NCBI RefSeq assembly: GCF_026410405.1
Contig: NZ_JAPMLN010000003.1
Span: forward strand, 1-64,000
Length of the DNA: 64,000 nt
Source of the DNA: Marinicella gelatinilytica
GTDB lineage: Bacteria > Pseudomonadota > Gammaproteobacteria > Xanthomonadales > Marinicellaceae
Reading direction: 5' to 3'
Shown here: positions 8,113 to 16,492 of the stretch, in pieces
Numbering within the stretch: position 1 is the first letter of the stretch
Layout of the letters: each line of letters begins with the position of its first letter
Position numbers and translations under genes: made by a program
The notes under the pieces: generated by a model
Database searches by the model: none
What the model was told of the DNA's origin: nothing
The model's input: only the letters and a program-made list of their open reading frames with translations

Positions 8113-8139
8113 AACAAGGCATGCCTTGTCGCTACGATA
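8113..8139 (-). repeat. REP palindrome upstream of the RAYT gene
   Basis: ACAAGGCATGCCTTGT is a perfect palindrome (8114-8129) followed on the plus strand by CGCTACGATA. On the minus strand this reads as GTAG followed by the hairpin, the REP layout. The palindrome plus its CGCTACGATA tail (8114-8139) recurs identically on the other side of the RAYT gene. Confidence 0.8.
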
Positions 8140-8203
8140 CAGATTAATTCCAATATGTAATGATTTCATGGAATAATAAATGAGGTGAAATAGGGAAATT
8201 AAA

Positions 8204-8776
8204 ATGGAAGATCAATTTAAAAATAAATATCGTCGAGATTCAACCCGATTACAACATTGGGATTACGGTTCAAATGCAGCGTATTTTGTGACCCTATGTA
8301 CAAAAAATAGAGTCTGTTCTCTGGGAGATGTAGTAGAGGGGGAGATACAATTATCTGAAACAGGGATTATAGCTAACATTCTGTGGTATGAAATAAAACA
8401 CCATGCCATCAATATTGGATTGGATGCCTTTGTGGTGATGCCAAATCATGTTCATGGGATTATTTTTTTACACGGCAATATAGACACACAAATAAAAAAA
8501 GGTGCAGAGACAAGGCATGCCTTGTCTAAATCAGTACAAAAACAGACCACGGGACAGAATAGATTTCAGAACCAAGGTAAAAACACATTATCTTCGATTA
8601 TGGGTGGTTATAAATCTGCTGTGACAAAGCATGCCAGAAGAATTGGATTTGAGCATAATTGGCAACCTCGGTTTTATGAACATATTATTCGGAATCAACA
8701 AGCTTTAGAAAAGATTCAGGCCTACATTATCGACAATCCTTTGAATTGGAAAGATGATCGTTTTTATCGAGGTTAA
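8204..8776 (+). CDS. REP-associated tyrosine transposase (RAYT, Y1_Tnp/IS200-like)
   Basis: A 190-residue single-strand HUH transposase of the RAYT group, which recognises REP hairpins. Seen are the N-terminal QHWDYGSNAAYFVTLCT strand, the HUH motif MPNHVHGIIF near residue 80, the NTLSSIMGGYKSAVTKHAR segment likely carrying the catalytic Tyr near residue 140, and the C-terminal WQPRFYEHIIRNQQALEKI block, which is diagnostic. It is flanked by two REP copies and contains a third palindrome inside its variable linker (8509-8526). The gene looks intact. Confidence 0.93.
   Translation: MEDQFKNKYRRDSTRLQHWDYGSNAAYFVTLCTKNRVCSLGDVVEGEIQLSETGIIANILWYEIKHHAINIGLDAFVVMPNHVHGIIFLHGNIDTQIKKGAETRHALSKSVQKQTTGQNRFQNQGKNTLSSIMGGYKSAVTKHARRIGFEHNWQPRFYEHIIRNQQALEKIQAYIIDNPLNWKDDRFYRG
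8509..8526. repeat. REP-type palindrome inside the RAYT coding sequence
   Basis: The perfect 18-bp palindrome GACAAGGCATGCCTTGTC occurs in frame within the transposase gene and encodes part of an ETRHALSKS-like linker between the HUH and tyrosine regions. It is identical in core to the two flanking REPs but lacks the GCTACGATA (GTAG) tail. Confidence 0.85.
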
Positions 8777-8810
8777 TGATTTTAAAATATTTAAGACAGG
8801 ATTGAAAAAC

Positions 8811-8837
8811 GACAAGGCATGCCTTGTCGCTACGATA
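8811..8837 (-). repeat. REP palindrome downstream of the RAYT gene
   Basis: GACAAGGCATGCCTTGTC (8811-8828) followed by GCTACGATA, the same orientation and tail as the upstream copy at 8113. Together the two copies bracket the transposase as a roughly 725-bp RAYT-REP unit, and this one lies immediately before the yjdF ribosome binding site. Confidence 0.85.
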
Positions 8838-8868
8838 GCAATAATAATTAATAGGAGGAGGTTTGGTG

Positions 8869-9477
8869 ATGTCAGTTCGGGTATTGTGGTTTTTATTGGC
8901 GGTATTTGTTGTTATTTTGGCCTGGTCAGCCTATCAGCCTTATGATTTGGCGACCTGGGCGCTGGAGGCGTTGCCGGCGATAGCGGCGGCTGTTTTGCTG
9001 TTGGTGACTTATCGGCGTTTTGAGTTGACCGGGGTTTTATATGTCCTGATATTTTTGCATGCCGTGGTTTTGGTGGTGGGCGCTCACTACACCTATGCCC
9101 GAGTGCCATATTTTGATGGCTTTATGTCGTTTATTTGGCCGGAGCGCAATAATTACGATAAGTTGGGCCATTTTATGCAAGGGTTGGTGCCTGCCATCGC
9201 GTGTCGCGAGATTGTACTGCGTTATGGCGTATTTAACTCACGGGCCTGGATGAACTTTTTTATTATCAGTTTTTGTTTGGGCTTTTCAGCCTTTTATGAG
9301 CTGATTGAATGGTGGGTGGCATTACTCAGTCGTGAGGCCAGTGAATCCTTTTTAGGTACCCAGGGTTATGTGTGGGATACCCAATCGGATATGTTTCTGG
9401 CTTTGATTGGTGCGGTGGTGGCTTTAGGGGTATTTTCGCGGTGGCATGATAGGCAGTTGGCAGCATTAAGACAATAA
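8869..9477 (+). CDS. yjdF: YjdF-like inner membrane protein (DUF2238)
   Basis: A 202-residue polytopic inner-membrane protein matching the YjdF/DUF2238 family: multiple hydrophobic helices, YFDGFMSFIWPERNNYDKLGHFMQGLVPA in the middle and SAFYELIEWWVAL followed by GTQGYVWDTQSDMFLALIGA near the C-terminus. These His/Glu/Asp-containing motifs are the family hallmark; the biochemical function is not known. I chose ATG 8869 because AGGAGGAGG ends 7 bp upstream; TTG 8863 and GTG 8866 are in frame but too close. It converges on pyrB with a 12-bp overlap. Confidence 0.85.
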   Translation: MSVRVLWFLLAVFVVILAWSAYQPYDLATWALEALPAIAAAVLLLVTYRRFELTGVLYVLIFLHAVVLVVGAHYTYARVPYFDGFMSFIWPERNNYDKLGHFMQGLVPAIACREIVLRYGVFNSRAWMNFFIISFCLGFSAFYELIEWWVALLSREASESFLGTQGYVWDTQSDMFLALIGAVVALGVFSRWHDRQLAALRQ

Positions 9478-10362
9478 GGTGGCCATCACTGCCTGACGTA
9501 TCAGGACACCATTACTGACTTGTTCTAAGATAACCGATTGGGGTCCGTCGGCCACCGCCGCGCTAATTTCGATGCCACGGTTCATGGGGCCGGGGTGCAT
9601 AACGATGGCATCTTTTTGCGCCAGTTTTAATTTTTCGGAATTAAGACCATAATTTTGGTGCCATTGATTAACATTCAGAAATTCATTTTTTTCAAACCGT
9701 TCCTTTTGAATACGCAGCATCACCACCACATCGGCCTGATCCAGGGCTGCATTAATGGTCGGGGCTTTTTTGTCGCTGTATTGTTCGGGTATTAAATTAT
9801 CCGGGCCAAATAGGCTAATGTCTGTTGTTTGCAGAATGTTTAAGCCATCGATGAGTGAGTTAGCCACCCGAGAATGTTTAATATCGCCGATAATGGTGAC
9901 TTTTAAGTCTTTAAAATCAGGTTTATGCCGGCGGATGGTGTATAAGTCTAACAGCGCTTGTGTGGGGTGTTGGTTTTGTCCGTCGCCGGCATTGATTAAA
10001 TGAATATTATCGGTGAGTAAATCTGCGATATTCCGATGGGCATAATCTTCCGGGTGGCGCATAATTACGGCATCCGGGGCCATGGCGGCGATGGTTTTTA
10101 TGGTGTCATGAAAGCTTTCACCTTTTTGAACGGAAGAATGATCAACCGGCAAATTAAAAACTGAAGCACCGAGACCGGACGCAGCCAGCTGGAAAGATAA
10201 CAAGGTGCGGGTGGAGTTTTCATAAAATAAACACACCACCTGACGCCCGATTAGATGCTTTAACCGTTCTGCTTTGGGCTGCGATTTAATGTTGTCAGCG
10301 CATTGAAATAGCTGTTCAATGCGGGTCTGGTTGAGGTCTTTGATGTCCAGTAGATGTTTCAT
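9466..10362 (-). CDS. pyrB: Aspartate carbamoyltransferase catalytic subunit
   Basis: Condenses carbamoyl phosphate with aspartate in de novo pyrimidine synthesis. Seen are STRTLLSFQ, the carbamoyl-phosphate loop (usual STRTRxSFE with substitutions), VIMRHPEDY, GDGQNQHPTQALLDLYTI and HPGPMNRGIEI near the C-terminus. The start at 10362 (MKHLLDIKDL, 298 residues) lies 1 bp after the ruvX stop; a longer frame from 10488 runs through ruvX and is rejected. It is the last gene of gshB-tonB-yqgE-ruvX-pyrB. No pyrR or pyrC-like gene is adjacent. Confidence 0.95.
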   Translation of the reverse strand: MKHLLDIKDLNQTRIEQLFQCADNIKSQPKAERLKHLIGRQVVCLFYENSTRTLLSFQLAASGLGASVFNLPVDHSSVQKGESFHDTIKTIAAMAPDAVIMRHPEDYAHRNIADLLTDNIHLINAGDGQNQHPTQALLDLYTIRRHKPDFKDLKVTIIGDIKHSRVANSLIDGLNILQTTDISLFGPDNLIPEQYSDKKAPTINAALDQADVVVMLRIQKERFEKNEFLNVNQWHQNYGLNSEKLKLAQKDAIVMHPGPMNRGIEISAAVADGPQSVILEQVSNGVLIRQAVMATLLS

Positions 10363-10363
10363 A

Positions 10364-10783
10364 TTACAGTTGTTGGTTGAACCAGGATTGCAGAATAATG
10401 GCAGCGGCTTCAGCATCCAGATTGTTTTTGTGTTTGGCTTTGCGGGTTTGCTGTTGCCGCTGTTGCTGAAAGCCGCGTTCGGCTTCATAGGAACTTAAGC
10501 GTTCGTCACTGAATGCCACAGGCAGTTGCGTTAAGTGGCGTAACTTTTTGGCAAAGTTTTTGACTTGGCGAGTAATCAGTTGTTCTTCACCATCCATGGT
10601 GAGTGGTAACCCCATAACGATGAGATCAATCTGCCATTCGTCGATAACTTGTTGTAACTGGTTGAGTGTGTCTTTGTTATTGCCGATAACTTTTAAGGGA
10701 TTGGCGCTGGCGGTAAAGGTTTGTCCCACGGCCAATCCAATTCGTTTTTGACCATAATCAATGCCCAGTACCGTCTTAGGCAT
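10364..10783 (-). CDS. ruvX: RuvX/YqgF Holliday junction resolvase-like nuclease
   Basis: A 139-residue RNase H-fold protein. Seen are the N-terminal GIDYGQKRIGLAVG with the first acidic residue, LIVMGLPLTMDGEEQ in the middle, and DERLSSYEAER plus the DAEAAAIILQSW end typical of YqgF. Proposed roles include Holliday junction resolution and 16S rRNA 5'-end processing. It overlaps the yqgE 3' end by 8 bp and is followed by pyrB after 1 bp. Confidence 0.93.
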   Translation of the reverse strand: MPKTVLGIDYGQKRIGLAVGQTFTASANPLKVIGNNKDTLNQLQQVIDEWQIDLIVMGLPLTMDGEEQLITRQVKNFAKKLRHLTQLPVAFSDERLSSYEAERGFQQQRQQQTRKAKHKNNLDAEAAAIILQSWFNQQL

Positions 10784-11321
10784 GGCCGTCGATATCGACC
10801 AGTTGATGGGGTTTAATACCGAGAAGTGCTAGGGCTTGAGACCATTTGTCTTCACTTAAATCAAACACCAGATTCTCATCCACAGGCCCTGATAACCAAT
10901 CATTGTCAGCGATTTCTTGTTCTAATTGGCCGGCTTCCCAAGTGGCACAGCCTAAGGTCATAAACCATTCTCCTTTTAAGTTATTTTTTGCAATGGCCAA
11001 TATGATGTCTTTAGATGTGGTTAATGCCAGTGATGGTGTCAACTGTAAGGAGCTGTCGTAGTTTTGCTTGCCACGGTGTAAGATAAAACCACATTCGGCA
11101 TTGACCGGACCACCTGAAAAAATGGGTTGGTTATTGACACCATCGGCGGCTTCAATATCAAGGCCTTCTAATACTTCTTCAAAGTCAATGTCGCTCAGCT
11201 GATTAACACGGATACCCATGGCACCATGTTCGTTATGCTCGCAGATAAGAATCACCGCTTCGGTGAAGCGTTCATCGGGCATACCGGGTTGGGCGATCAG
11301 GAATTGATTGGTTAAATTCAT
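10776..11321 (-). CDS. yqgE: YqgE/AlgH family protein
   Basis: A 181-residue cytoplasmic protein of the YqgE/AlgH (DUF179) family: FLIAQPGMPDERFTEAVILICEHN at the N-terminus, GAMGIRVNQ, the FSGGPV turn, and LGCATWEAGQLEQEI near the C-terminus. The biochemical role is undefined. Start MNLTNQFLIAQPGM at 11321; it overlaps the tonB stop by 4 bp, showing translational coupling. The yqgE-ruvX order is conserved widely in Gammaproteobacteria. Confidence 0.93.
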   Translation of the reverse strand: MNLTNQFLIAQPGMPDERFTEAVILICEHNEHGAMGIRVNQLSDIDFEEVLEGLDIEAADGVNNQPIFSGGPVNAECGFILHRGKQNYDSSLQLTPSLALTTSKDIILAIAKNNLKGEWFMTLGCATWEAGQLEQEIADNDWLSGPVDENLVFDLSEDKWSQALALLGIKPHQLVDIDGHA

Positions 11322-12169
11322 TTTTGTCTCAATAAATGTCCGGGTAGGAACTGCCATGTGCGGGTAATATACAAAATATCAACCGGTTCTTTGGTTTCCG
11401 GTAAGGGTTCAAACGGTTGTGCTATCTCAACAATGTGTTTAGCCGCTTCATCTAAAAAACGGTATTTTGAAGGTTTAATGATTTTTATTTCATGGAGCGA
11501 GCCGTCTTTGTTAATACCAACGGTGAGCATCACTTCGCCTTTAAATGTTTTCTTTTTGGCTTTTTCAGGGTAGTTTAAATCACCGGTGCGTTCAATGGTT
11601 TTCACCCATTGATTAATATAAGGTGCATATTCGTAAGCTTTGGTGCTGCTGGAAATGTATTTGGTGCGTGGTTTTTTCGCATAACGTTGAATTTTTTTGG
11701 CGATTTCCTCCTTCATTTGCGCAAGTTTTTGCTGTTTAGAGTTACGTTGATTGTTTTGTTGGGTGTGTTGTTGAGTTTGTTGTTGCTTGGCGGATAATTG
11801 CTGTTGTTGGCTGGAAACAGATGTCAACACAGCAGTGTCCTGTTGTTGTCGGCTTTTTTGTTGTTTTTTGGTTTGTTGCTTAGAAACGCCGTCCGGTGTT
11901 ACAGCCGGTCCACTGACTATGTCTGTAGGTCGACTTTTTTCTTCTAAATTGCCACCGCCCAATTGATTATTGGCTGCCAGATAATCGGCTTCTTCCGGGA
12001 TTTCAGTGTGGGCTTTTTGTGTCAGTATCACGTCCATACTGTGAATAATTTTAGGAGATCGATCCTGATAAGAAAAAGACACACCTAAAATTATCATAGC
12101 CAGCACCAAAACTGCCAGCGTAAAAGTCATGACATTCTTATCTTTATTGGTGATGCGACGATCATTCAT
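11318..12169 (-). CDS. tonB: TonB-family energy transducer (TonB3-like)
   Basis: A 283-residue inner-membrane/periplasmic protein. Seen are one N-terminal transmembrane helix (about 14-32, FTLAVLVLAMIILGVSF), a long Gln/Lys-rich periplasmic linker (about 90-165, including runs of glutamines), and a C-terminal TonB domain with YINQWVKTIERTGDLNYPEKAKKKTFKGEVMLTVGIN. The position between gshB and yqgE matches P. aeruginosa tonB3, reported to affect twitching motility and pilus assembly, which fits the adjacent Pil-Chp operon. It overlaps gshB and yqgE by 4 bp each. Confidence 0.88.
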   Translation of the reverse strand: MNDRRITNKDKNVMTFTLAVLVLAMIILGVSFSYQDRSPKIIHSMDVILTQKAHTEIPEEADYLAANNQLGGGNLEEKSRPTDIVSGPAVTPDGVSKQQTKKQQKSRQQQDTAVLTSVSSQQQQLSAKQQQTQQHTQQNNQRNSKQQKLAQMKEEIAKKIQRYAKKPRTKYISSSTKAYEYAPYINQWVKTIERTGDLNYPEKAKKKTFKGEVMLTVGINKDGSLHEIKIIKPSKYRFLDEAAKHIVEIAQPFEPLPETKEPVDILYITRTWQFLPGHLLRQK

Positions 12170-13104
12170 AGCATGGATTCAAGGGTCTCTATCAAATCAC
12201 CGGCAATATCTAAACCATAAATTTGGTCCAGCTCACGAATACAAGTGGGACTCGTGACATTTATCTCAGTCAAATAGTCACCAATGACATCGATACCGGC
12301 AAATACAATGCCCATGGATTTTAATACCGGACCAACAGCTTCGCAAATGACGAAATCACGGTGACTGAGCGCCACCCCATGACCGGTACCACCTTTGGCT
12401 AAATTACCCCGAAAATCGTGATCGGAGGGTACCCGAGCCAAAGCATAGGGTACGGGTTCACCGTTAATCAATAAAATTCGTTTGTCGCCTTCACTGATTT
12501 CGGGAATAAATTTCTGCACAATGGTGGTTTGGGTGCCATTTTTCGTCACTGTTTCTAAAATTACATTTAAATTTTTATCATTCTTAGATGTTTTAAAAAT
12601 AGATTGGCCGCCCATGCCATCCATGGGTTTGATGATAACCTCATCCAAATCATGAACTGCTTGACGGAGTAATTCAGGGTTGCGACTGATGCGATTAGGG
12701 GGAGTGAATTCAGTGAAGAATTCAGTAAAAAACTTTTCATTGGCATCTCGCAAAGCCTGTGGTTTATTGAACACCAGGACCCCTTGTTTTTCAGCCAATT
12801 CTAAAATGTAGGTATCCATGATGTATTCCATGTCAAAGGGCGGATCCTTACGCATTGCGATGCAATCAAAGTCTTTTAATAACTTGCTTTCACTGGAGCT
12901 TAAGGTGTAATAATTTTGGCTTTGGTCAACCACTTTAACTGATTGGCACATCGCGGCTGGCTGTCCGCCCGAAGTGTATAATCCTTCGGGTTTAATGTAG
13001 CTGATTTGGTGGCTGCGTTTTTGAGCCGCCAATATCATGGCAAATGTGGAGTCTTTTTTTGGATTAATGGATTCTATGGGATCCATGATGATGGCTATTT
13101 TCAT
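12166..13104 (-). CDS. gshB: Glutathione synthetase
   Basis: An ATP-grasp ligase joining gamma-glutamylcysteine and glycine. The 312 residues match the bacterial GshB family: MDPIESINPKKDSTFAMILAA at the N-terminus, MRKDPPFDMEYIMDTYIL, IIKPMDGMGGQSIF (ATP-grasp loop), and DVIGDYLTEINVTSPTCIRELD near the C-terminus. First gene of the minus-strand operon and divergent from pilG across a 375-bp intergenic region. Confidence 0.96.
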   Translation of the reverse strand: MKIAIIMDPIESINPKKDSTFAMILAAQKRSHQISYIKPEGLYTSGGQPAAMCQSVKVVDQSQNYYTLSSSESKLLKDFDCIAMRKDPPFDMEYIMDTYILELAEKQGVLVFNKPQALRDANEKFFTEFFTEFTPPNRISRNPELLRQAVHDLDEVIIKPMDGMGGQSIFKTSKNDKNLNVILETVTKNGTQTTIVQKFIPEISEGDKRILLINGEPVPYALARVPSDHDFRGNLAKGGTGHGVALSHRDFVICEAVGPVLKSMGIVFAGIDVIGDYLTEINVTSPTCIRELDQIYGLDIAGDLIETLESML

Positions 13105-13479
13105 TTTTTTTGTGGTTAATAATTTGTTAAATGAATCGAATTATAATATGCTAACGATGTGATTTTACCGTACCCGATAGAATCAGTCAGGAATTAAAGT
13201 CAAAAACAATGATGAAAAAAATTGTTTGTAACAGTTTACGCGCAAAATTGCCATAAGCGTGAACATTAATAATTATTGTCACTGTGGCTCGAACTTGTTT
13301 CGAATATGACCGCCATAATGTGAAAATAACAGATAAAATGGTTATTTTGGAAAAATTGTTTTGTAATCATAATAAGAATCGGTTATTTTCTTGAGAATGA
13401 CATACTTAGAAGGTTTAGTTAACAATAAGTGTAAAATAACATCTACAAAAAAATTGTTGCTAATAAGCTTGGAGAGATT
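13105..13479. other. Intergenic region between divergent gshB and pilG operons
   Basis: This 375-bp AT-rich stretch must hold promoters for both operons. I see no gene and no convincing consensus promoter. A short inverted repeat TCGAA-5-TTCGA occurs around 13286-13305, and GGAGAGATT just before 13480 serves as the pilG ribosome binding site. Confidence 0.5.
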
Positions 13480-13860
13480 ATGAATTTAGAAGGTCTAAAA
13501 GTGATGGTGATTGATGACAGCAAAACCATCCGTAGAACCGCCGAAACGCTCTTAAAAAAAGAAGGTTGTGACGTTATTTGTGTTGATAATGGTTATGAAG
13601 CCTTGTCACAGATTGCAGACCTGAATCCCGATATTATTTTTGTGGATATTATGATGCCTCGGTTGGATGGATATAAAACATGTGCGCTGATAAAAATGAA
13701 TAGCGAGCACAAGTCAACACCCGTTATTATGTTATCCAGTAAAGATGGCTTGTTTGATAAGGCCAAAGGCCGTGTGGTCGGTGCCGAGGAATATTTGACC
13801 AAACCTTTTACCAAGGAAGAATTAATTGCCGCCATTGAAAACCATGTGAAACAGGATTAA
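13480..13860 (+). CDS. pilG: Type IV pilus response regulator PilG
   Basis: A 126-residue single-domain CheY-like receiver, nearly identical in motif layout to P. aeruginosa PilG: KVMVIDDSKTIRRTAETLLKK at the N-terminus with the acidic pair, FVDIMMPRLDGYKTCALIK with the phosphoacceptor Asp near residue 55, MLSSKDGLFDKAKGR (Thr/Ser switch) and YLTKPFTKEEL with the conserved Lys. It promotes pilus extension and cAMP signalling in the Pil-Chp pathway. It starts the operon; the next gene is pilI, with no pilH between them. Confidence 0.95.
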   Translation: MNLEGLKVMVIDDSKTIRRTAETLLKKEGCDVICVDNGYEALSQIADLNPDIIFVDIMMPRLDGYKTCALIKMNSEHKSTPVIMLSSKDGLFDKAKGRVVGAEEYLTKPFTKEELIAAIENHVKQD

Positions 13861-13865
13861 TCATC

Positions 13866-14408
13866 ATGAGTAAACAAATCATTAAACCGTTTGAATTATT
13901 ACTTCAGTATGAACAACGCAGTTTAGCCCATGCTTTAGGCGGTACCGTTGATGAGGGTGATCGTGGCGATTGGTCAGGCATTGGCTTTAGAGTCGGTGAT
14001 TTTCATTTAGTGGCTGAAGTTGATGACGTTAATGAGGTGGTTATTTTACCTGAGTTAATTCGTATTCCCGGCATTGATAATTGGGTGTTGGGCTTGGTTA
14101 ATATTCGCAGTAATTTAATTCCGGCCATTGATTTAAAGTATTTTTTAACCGGTGAACCCGCCAAAATTACTAAGCACAGCCGTATGATGGTCATTAATCA
14201 ACCCGGTGGCCAAGCCGGATTGGTGGTGGATGAGGTATTTGGTCAGCGACATTTCAATGTCAGTGACCGGCAGGATGTCGAAGGTGACAACGACTCACGT
14301 GTGTATTTATATTGTGATAAGTATTTTAGTCACGAAGGGGTAACTTGGAATATGTTTGAAATTGAGCAATTGGTTTCAGATATTAAATTTCAAAACGCCG
14401 CCGTTTAG
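13866..14408 (+). CDS. pilI: CheW-like coupling protein PilI
   Basis: A 180-residue CheW-domain protein that links the PilJ receptor to ChpA. Seen are WSGIGFRVGDFHLVAEVDDVNEVV, LIRIPGIDNWVLGLVNIRSNLIPAIDL (classic CheW core) and GLVVDEVFGQRHF. It starts 5 bp after the pilG stop. The N-terminal extension (about 1-35) precedes the CheW fold, as in other PilI proteins. Confidence 0.93.
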   Translation: MSKQIIKPFELLLQYEQRSLAHALGGTVDEGDRGDWSGIGFRVGDFHLVAEVDDVNEVVILPELIRIPGIDNWVLGLVNIRSNLIPAIDLKYFLTGEPAKITKHSRMMVINQPGGQAGLVVDEVFGQRHFNVSDRQDVEGDNDSRVYLYCDKYFSHEGVTWNMFEIEQLVSDIKFQNAAV

Positions 14409-14429
14409 TTTAATAGAGGTAGTTGATTT

Positions 14430-16448
14430 ATGAGCAGCACAACTGTAGATATGGACCAACGAACACGTACCCTGCCATTATGGCAGTTAATGGTGTTGGT
14501 TATTTTAGTCATGGCTTTCTTTGGCCATTCTGTGTGGTTGGCATCGGTTGAATCAAACCGGGCTGAGCAAATTCAAGAAGTTGATAAAATCAACATCAAG
14601 GCGCAGCAGTTATCACAATATGCCCAGCGAGCCAGTGGCGGAGATATCGATGCCTTTGATGTGTTAATCAACGAGCGAAGAATTATAAATGACACAGTAA
14701 GCTCTCTAAATAACGGTGGACCTAACTACCCGGCGTTGCCTGTTGATGTCAGTCCTCAGTTCAGTGCTTTAAAAGAGAATTGGCAAAGCATCAACAGCAA
14801 TGCTTTGGTGATTATTGAGCAAAGAGATCGTATTGTTGAGCTGGCCACTATTTCTGATAAATTTGCCTCTGAAATTCCGATTCTACAAGCCAGTTCTGAT
14901 GCGGTTGTTAAGCGTATTGTGGCCATCAATGGCGACCGGGATTTGATTTATTTAGCGTCACAGCAATTGGTTTTGGCCGATAGAATGCTGCGACGAATGA
15001 GTGAAATTTTAAAAGGTGGGGCAGCGTCCATTCAAGCGGCTGACAGTTTGGACCGAGATGCCAAACGGTTCCAAGAAGTCCTTAACATCATGTTTAACGG
15101 TTCAGATGACATAAATGCCATTACCGATGACCGTGCCATTGAGGCTTTAGGGGGTGTATTTAGTGCATTTAACAGTGTTCAGGAAGATATTTCTACGGTA
15201 TTAGGTGCCATGGAACTTTTTGATGCCCAAACAGCGGCATCGGACATTGATATTGATACCGAATTATTTGTTACCAATGCGGAGCAATTGCGAAATGGTT
15301 TAGCCGGTATGAATCAAGCCGTGCCCTCTGACCTGATTGGTTGGGTGATTGCCGGTTTATCCTTCTTGTGGTTATTATGGATTTTCCGCACCTTGTCGCG
15401 AAATGATCGTGTTCGCGCGGTGGTGGCACAAGAACAAAACGAACGAAATCAACAAGCGATTCTGCGACTACTGGATGAGATGGGATCTCTGGCTGATGGT
15501 GACTTGACGGTGAATGCCACGGTTTCTGAGGACATTACCGGAGCCATTGCTGACTCTGTTAACTTCGCGATTGAAGCTTTACGTTCATTGGTAAAAACCA
15601 TTAATGATGCATCCGTTGGTGTGACCTCAGCGGCACAAGAAGCGCAAGCAACAGCGATGCATTTAGCGGAAGCTTCTGAGCATCAAGCCACCCAGATCAC
15701 CAATGCCTCAGCAGCCATTAACGAAATCGCAGTGTCCATTGATGAAGTATCTAAAAACTCTCTGGAATCTGCTGACGTGGCGCAACGTTCGGTACTGATT
15801 GCCCATAACGGCGCTGAAGTGGTACGTGACACCATTAAAGGTATGAATAATATTCGAACTCAGATTCAAGATACTTCGAAACGGATTAAACGACTGGGCG
15901 AAAGCTCACAAGAAATTGGTAGTATCGTTGAGTTGATTAACGACATTGCGGAGCAAACCAATATTTTGGCCTTAAACGCAGCGATTCAAGCCGCCTCATC
16001 CGGAGAATCGGGACGTGGCTTTGCGGTGGTTGCCGACGAGGTACAGCAACTAGCGGAACGCTCTTCAAGCGCCACCAGGCAGATTGAGGGTATTGTAAAA
16101 ACCATTCAAACCGACACCAACGAGGCTGTTAAATCAATGGAACAAACCACCACCGAAGTGGTGGGTGGTGCCCGAAAAGCAGAGGATGCCGGTGAAGCCT
16201 TGACTGAAATTGAAACGGTATCCAATGATTTGGCGGAATTGATTCAAAATATTTCTGAAGCCGCGCGACAACAATCGGTGGCTGCGACCAATATTTCCGG
16301 CACCATGAACGTGATTCAAGAAATTACCACCCAAACATCAGCCGGTACTCAGCAAACTGCTGAGTCGATTGGTAACCTGGTGGAGCTGGCAACTGAATTA
16401 AGAAAATCAGTAGAAGACTTTAAGTTGCCGGATGATGAATTTTATTAA
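14430..16448 (+). CDS. pilJ: Methyl-accepting chemoreceptor PilJ
   Basis: A 672-residue Pil-Chp receptor. Seen are an N-terminal transmembrane helix (about 15-38), a periplasmic helical sensing region to about 300 (PilJ-type), a second transmembrane helix around DLIGWVIAGLSFLWLLWIF (about 301-319), a HAMP-like segment, and the cytoplasmic signalling tip near EIVELINDIAEQTNILALNAAIQA with the conserved hairpin turn. In P. aeruginosa PilJ senses pilus or surface contact. It ends with a short spacer before pilK. Confidence 0.95.
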   Translation: MSSTTVDMDQRTRTLPLWQLMVLVILVMAFFGHSVWLASVESNRAEQIQEVDKINIKAQQLSQYAQRASGGDIDAFDVLINERRIINDTVSSLNNGGPNYPALPVDVSPQFSALKENWQSINSNALVIIEQRDRIVELATISDKFASEIPILQASSDAVVKRIVAINGDRDLIYLASQQLVLADRMLRRMSEILKGGAASIQAADSLDRDAKRFQEVLNIMFNGSDDINAITDDRAIEALGGVFSAFNSVQEDISTVLGAMELFDAQTAASDIDIDTELFVTNAEQLRNGLAGMNQAVPSDLIGWVIAGLSFLWLLWIFRTLSRNDRVRAVVAQEQNERNQQAILRLLDEMGSLADGDLTVNATVSEDITGAIADSVNFAIEALRSLVKTINDASVGVTSAAQEAQATAMHLAEASEHQATQITNASAAINEIAVSIDEVSKNSLESADVAQRSVLIAHNGAEVVRDTIKGMNNIRTQIQDTSKRIKRLGESSQEIGSIVELINDIAEQTNILALNAAIQAASSGESGRGFAVVADEVQQLAERSSSATRQIEGIVKTIQTDTNEAVKSMEQTTTEVVGGARKAEDAGEALTEIETVSNDLAELIQNISEAARQQSVAATNISGTMNVIQEITTQTSAGTQQTAESIGNLVELATELRKSVEDFKLPDDEFY

Positions 16449-16492
16449 TATTGAGACGCCAAAGAGCGTTTCTATACTGCCACTAAGTTGAA

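Noticed and set aside
8754-8945. Small frame between the RAYT and yjdF genes
   Set aside because: It runs through the REP palindrome and the yjdF start; no ribosome binding site and no family match.
10363-10488. N-terminal extension of pyrB by 42 residues
   Set aside because: It overlaps the end of ruvX in another frame and resembles no aspartate carbamoyltransferase; MKHLLDI at 10362 fits the family.
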